The notes under the pieces were generated by a model that saw only the letters and a list, made by a program, of their open reading frames with translations, was not told where the DNA came from and ran no database searches. A DNA stretch of 9,512 bases from Bacillota bacterium. Lineage in GTDB: Bacteria > Bacillota_I > Bacilli_A > RFN20 > CAG-826. Below, piece by piece: positions 6,499 through 9,512 of this stretch (position 1 is its first letter; each line of letters begins with the position of its first letter). A program made the position numbers and the translations under genes. The DNA lies in the NCBI GenBank assembly GCA_023422095.1, contig JAEZSD010000066.1, forward strand, positions 1 to 9,512. Reading direction: 5' to 3'.

Positions 6499-7800
6499 AT
6501 GAATGATTTATTAATCATAAACGGAATCATCTATATCGATGGAATTTGGCAACAAGTTAACATTGGGGTTACAGATGAAAAGATTGTTTATTTGGGAAAA
6601 GATAAACCCGAATCAAAAGATTATTTTGATGCACAAGGTTTAAAGGTAATTCCTGGATTAATTGATCCCCATGTTCACTTTTCTTTAGACTGCGGAACTA
6701 TTATCTCTGTCGATGACTTTTCCAGTGGCACTCGTTCTGCCGCCTTTGGTGGAGTAACGACTATTATTGATTTTATTGACCCTGCTAGGAACGCAAAAAC
6801 ATTGGAGAAACTATTTTACGAACGCTTGCAAATAGCAAAGAGTTCACAAGTTGATTATCACCTTCATGGATGCATAAAAGAGCCCGATGGTGATTTAGAG
6901 GAGTTTGTTCTTAAAACCAAAAGCTTAGGTATGAGCACCATTAAGCTTTTTACCACTTATTCTGAGACTAGACGTAGAACTCATGATAAGGATATCTATA
7001 ACCTACTGAAACTTTCGAAAAAGCATAACATAATGATTGAATGCCACATTGAAAATGATGAGTTAATTAAACGCGATCCTGCTTTCCTTTGCACAGATAT
7101 TTTTAAATCCCGCCCCAGCGAATGTGAATTAACGGAAGCCCTTAAGCTTGCTCAATTCGCCAAAGAAACTGGTGGTTACTTGTACATGGTTCACTGCAGT
7201 AGCGGAAAGACTCTCCAAGCTCTCGTTGACAATTTTTCTGATATTTTGGGCAAAAATTTCTTTGTTGAAAGCTGCCCTCAATATTTTATTTTCAACGATT
7301 CTTATCTTGCCAAAGAAGACGGATATAAATATACTTTTGCCCCACCTCTAAGGAGCAAGGAAGAGCAAGAATTGCTCATTAAAAACATCGCTTATATTAA
7401 TGCAATTGGAACCGACCACTGCTCTTTTAACATCGCCGATAAAAAGAGCCACCCACTTCTAAATGGCCATCCTTTTGGAATTGGAGGAATCGAGACATCA
7501 TTCTTGCTTCTCCATAAAATGTTTGGCGATCAGATAATCGATAAGATGACTAAAAATAATGCAAAACTACAACATTTATCTCAAAAAGGGTTTATTTCGG
7601 TAGGAAAAGATGCTGACTTAGTTTTTATTAAAGATGTCGAAACCTATAAAATTGGTAAACCTCATGGGCGAGCCGATTATTCCATTTATGAAAATTTGGA
7701 ACTGGATGAAAAGATACATTCCACTATGCTTAGAGGACGCTTCATTTTAAAGGATGGAGTATATTCACCGCTAAAAGGAGAATTGCTCAATTGCGATTAA
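6499..7800 (+). CDS. hyuA: Dihydropyrimidinase/hydantoinase-like cyclic amidohydrolase
   Basis: This cytosolic two-metal amidohydrolase should open a cyclic amide or ureide ring. The metal site is complete: H58 and H60 in DPHVHF, carboxylated Lys candidate K149 in STIKLFTTY, H183 in ECHIEND, H232 in YMVHCSSG and D306 in GTDHCSF. SVDDFSSGTRSAAFGGVTTIIDF-type sequence (70-92) and GFISVGKDADLV (364-375) are typical of the dihydropyrimidinase/D-hydantoinase group rather than of dihydroorotase or allantoinase. At 433 residues it is slightly shorter than the usual 460. The start agrees with the family (LLIINGIIYIDG), although only a weak AGAAAG precedes it, and the 38-base gap before it is the widest in the operon. 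E. coli hyuA (ygeZ) has the same neighbours. The likely substrate is a reduced or hydroxylated purine-derived ring; which one cannot be read from sequence. Confidence 0.87.
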   Translation: MNDLLIINGIIYIDGIWQQVNIGVTDEKIVYLGKDKPESKDYFDAQGLKVIPGLIDPHVHFSLDCGTIISVDDFSSGTRSAAFGGVTTIIDFIDPARNAKTLEKLFYERLQIAKSSQVDYHLHGCIKEPDGDLEEFVLKTKSLGMSTIKLFTTYSETRRRTHDKDIYNLLKLSKKHNIMIECHIENDELIKRDPAFLCTDIFKSRPSECELTEALKLAQFAKETGGYLYMVHCSSGKTLQALVDNFSDILGKNFFVESCPQYFIFNDSYLAKEDGYKYTFAPPLRSKEEQELLIKNIAYINAIGTDHCSFNIADKKSHPLLNGHPFGIGGIETSFLLLHKMFGDQIIDKMTKNNAKLQHLSQKGFISVGKDADLVFIKDVETYKIGKPHGRADYSIYENLELDEKIHSTMLRGRFILKDGVYSPLKGELLNCD

Positions 7801-7810
7801 GGAGTTAGAT

Positions 7811-9115
7811 ATGAAAAGAACCATTACCAATGTCAGAATTTATGATTATCAAAACTATATTGATAGTGGTTTTGTCATTTTCGATGAAAAGATTATCAAA
7901 GTTGGACCAATGAGCGAATTTCAAGAAGACGGATCAGAAGTTATTGATGGCCACGGACAACTACTTCTTCCCAATTTTGTGTGTGCTCACACTCACATAT
8001 ACTCAATTTTTGCCCGAGGAATGATTTTGCCATTCAACCCAAAGAACTTCCAAGATATTCTTGATCAAATGTGGTGGAAGATGGATGCCAAAATTAATAA
8101 TGAGACAACCTACTACTCCGGATTGTGCGCTGCGAGTGAGTTCATGAAGAATGGCGTCACTACTCTTATTGATCATCACGCGTCGGGAAAGAACATTCTC
8201 GGCTCTCTTGATTCTTTAAAGACTGCCTTAGTTGATGTCGCTGCGTTGAGAAGTATTTTGTGTTTTGAAACTAGTGACCGTTTCCCAGTCAAAGATTGTA
8301 TTAAAGAAAATATCGATTTCTGTTCAGCAAATCATGATTCGATGAGTGCTGGCTTATTTGGTATGCACGCCTCCATGTCAATTTCTGATGACACATTATG
8401 TCAAATTTCTAAAGTGATTGGAGACTACCCAATTCATATTCATGTCGCTGAAAGCGAAATGGATGAAAAAGATAGCCACTTAAAATATGGCAAATCAATT
8501 ATTGAAAGATTAGATAGTTTTCAACTCATTAAACCCAACAGTTTGATTGTGCACGGAGTTCATATCTCTGATTCCGAGCTAGATATCGTGGCAAAGAACA
8601 AAGCATTTATTGTTGTTAATACAACTTCCAATATGAATAATGCAGTTGGACTTCCAGATATAATGAATTTCAAACGACATGGTGTTAAAGTATTACTTGG
8701 TAATGATGGTCTCAGCACCTCGATGGCAACGGAATACTTAAACCTATTCTATACAGCCCGTTTAAAAAACGAGACCCCCAACGCGATTAATCTAGGAGAT
8801 GTTTTAGATGTTATCAACGACACCTATGATTATGTTAGTCACACTCTAGGAGTTAAAATTGGAAAGATACTTCCTGGCTATGAATCTGATTTCCTCTTAC
8901 TTCCTTATAGTCCTTTTACTCCAATAGACAGCACGAATGCTTTTGGACATATATTCTTTGGACTTTATCACTCCTTCTCCCCTCGAGATGTGTATCGTGG
9001 TGGTCAGTGCTTGGTAAAAAATGGCAAACTGCTTAATTCTAAACTCGAAAGAGGATTGAATAAATCGATTGAAATATCGACCAATTTATGGAAAACGATT
9101 AAGGAGAATAAATGA
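7811..9115 (+). CDS. ssnA: SsnA-type aminohydrolase (ATZ/TRZ-chlorohydrolase superfamily)
   Basis: This 434-residue amidohydrolase-superfamily enzyme belongs to the group that includes guanine and adenosine deaminases. Metal ligands visible are H60 and H62 (CAHTHIYS), H211 (IHIHVAESE, with E214), H248 (LIVHGVHI) and D299 (LLGNDG). The HTHIYSIFARGM segment with NPKNFQDILDQMWWKMD (76-92) is the hallmark I associate with SsnA and not with guanine deaminase GuaD. SsnA genes occur in purine-catabolic and selenium-dependent hydroxylase clusters. The name in E. coli came from a stationary-phase phenotype. It probably removes an amino group from, or hydrolyses, a purine-derived intermediate; the substrate is not settled by sequence. 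AAGGAG merges with the hyuA stop codon (7798-7804), 6 bases before the ATG, so the two are translationally linked. Its stop overlaps the alternative start of the next gene (ATGA). Confidence 0.88.
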   Translation: MKRTITNVRIYDYQNYIDSGFVIFDEKIIKVGPMSEFQEDGSEVIDGHGQLLLPNFVCAHTHIYSIFARGMILPFNPKNFQDILDQMWWKMDAKINNETTYYSGLCAASEFMKNGVTTLIDHHASGKNILGSLDSLKTALVDVAALRSILCFETSDRFPVKDCIKENIDFCSANHDSMSAGLFGMHASMSISDDTLCQISKVIGDYPIHIHVAESEMDEKDSHLKYGKSIIERLDSFQLIKPNSLIVHGVHISDSELDIVAKNKAFIVVNTTSNMNNAVGLPDIMNFKRHGVKVLLGNDGLSTSMATEYLNLFYTARLKNETPNAINLGDVLDVINDTYDYVSHTLGVKIGKILPGYESDFLLLPYSPFTPIDSTNAFGHIFFGLYHSFSPRDVYRGGQCLVKNGKLLNSKLERGLNKSIEISTNLWKTIKENK

Positions 9116-9512
9116 TTATGGATCTAACGACAAAGTTTGATGGATTAGTTCTTAAGAACCCACTTATGCCGGCAGCCGGACCACTTGTTGGTGATGCTGA
9201 AAAAATGTTGTGGCTTAAAGATGTGGCTGGACTAGGTTGTATGGTTGCTAAAACTATTTCGACAAAGATGGCTCACATTCCTCACCCCTGCATTATCGGA
9301 GACAACAATGCTATCTATAACTGCGAGTTATGGACTGAATATTCAAAAGAGAAATGGATTAACGAATTCCTTCCTGAATACTGCAAACAAAAAGGTGATG
9401 TCCCATTAATTATTTCTGTTGGATATACCAAGAGTGATATGGAAGTGTTAATTCCTCTTCTCGATAAATTCGCTGATGCTTTTGAAGTTAGTACCCACTA
9501 TGTGGGAAGTGA
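9112..9512 (+). CDS. Dihydroorotate-dehydrogenase-fold flavoprotein, N-terminal part (3' truncated)
   Basis: An open frame runs off the window end, giving 133 residues of an FMN TIM-barrel protein of the DHOD/PreA group. It starts TTKFDGLVLKNPLMPAAGP, the usual class-1 N-terminus with the FMN-binding AGP loop. MVAKTIS follows at the position of the family's conserved lysine (xxKTxT), then PLIISVGY. Where class-1 DHOD and PreA have ELNxSCPN(H), this protein has FEVSTHYVG, so the asparagines that contact orotate or pyrimidine are missing. It is therefore unlikely to act on dihydroorotate. A reductase for another ring, paired with HyuA as PreA is paired with dihydropyrimidinase, is an inference. 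Two in-frame starts exist. ATG 9112 overlaps the ssnA stop and is 5 bases after AAGGAG (9101-9106); ATG 9118 is 11 bases after it. I prefer 9112. The catalytic cysteine or serine loop and any FeS domain lie beyond the window. Confidence 0.75.
   Translation, partial: MIMDLTTKFDGLVLKNPLMPAAGPLVGDAEKMLWLKDVAGLGCMVAKTISTKMAHIPHPCIIGDNNAIYNCELWTEYSKEKWINEFLPEYCKQKGDVPLIISVGYTKSDMEVLIPLLDKFADAFEVSTHYVGS

Noticed and set aside
7148..7351. Short plus-strand frame inside hyuA
   Set aside because: It overlaps the region coding HyuA metal ligand H232 in another frame and has no motif of its own.
1..9512. CRISPR arrays, tRNA or rRNA genes, insertion sequences, riboswitches
   Set aside because: No regularly spaced repeats, no tRNA- or rRNA-like stretches, no transposase or terminal repeats were seen. 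Intergenic regions are under 180 bases and leave little room for a riboswitch before mocA, whose RNA leader is about 10 bases.

Overview
The window is AT-rich DNA with tight gene packing, strong AAGGAG-type ribosome binding sites and U-rich hairpin terminators. It uses the standard bacterial code: TGA is a stop and Trp is TGG. This suggests a low-GC Gram-positive anaerobe (Bacillota, perhaps an Erysipelotrichia- or Acholeplasma-like gut lineage). The exact lineage is a guess. The protein content points to anaerobic purine catabolism by a molybdenum hydroxylase.

Layout. (1) 1-237, plus strand: the 3' end of a gene whose product looks like the ACT-domain tail of D-3-phosphoglycerate dehydrogenase. 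A hairpin terminator that can work in both directions follows. (2) 299-2167, minus strand: a carbamate kinase gene (arcC) and, upstream of it, an XRE-type regulator gene whose product carries a membrane domain. The regulator gene has its own terminator and arcC its own extended -10 promoter. (3) 2168-2340: a divergent regulatory region. It holds two inverted repeats built on GGTTGC/GCAACC next to the regulator promoter, and a near-consensus promoter facing right that leaves almost no 5' leader. (4) 2341-9512, plus strand: one compact operon. Its genes encode a MocA/YgfJ-type molybdenum cofactor cytidylyltransferase, a YgfM-like FAD subunit, a [2Fe-2S] subunit, a molybdopterin-binding catalytic subunit, a dihydropyrimidinase/hydantoinase-like amidohydrolase (HyuA), the aminohydrolase SsnA, and a dihydroorotate-dehydrogenase-fold flavoprotein cut off by the window end.

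How the genes fit together. MocA-type enzymes finish the cytosine-dinucleotide cofactor needed by xanthine-oxidase-family enzymes. The three following genes encode such an enzyme, split FAD / FeS / Mo. HyuA, SsnA and the DHOD-like flavoenzyme would then deaminate, reduce or open the ring. Carbamate kinase could recover ATP from carbamoyl phosphate released at the end. The gene set matches the E. coli ygeW-to-xdhD region (ygfJ, ssnA, ygfM, xdhD, hyuA, yqeA) and the purine/urate-degrading clusters of gut anaerobes, sometimes linked to selenium-dependent molybdenum hydroxylases. No selD, yqeB, yqeC, ygeX, ygeY, ygeW, ygfK or purine transporter lies in the window. The true substrate and any selenium dependence are therefore not shown here. 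The least conventional parts are the DHOD-like protein, whose substrate loop is altered, and the internally duplicated membrane regulator.
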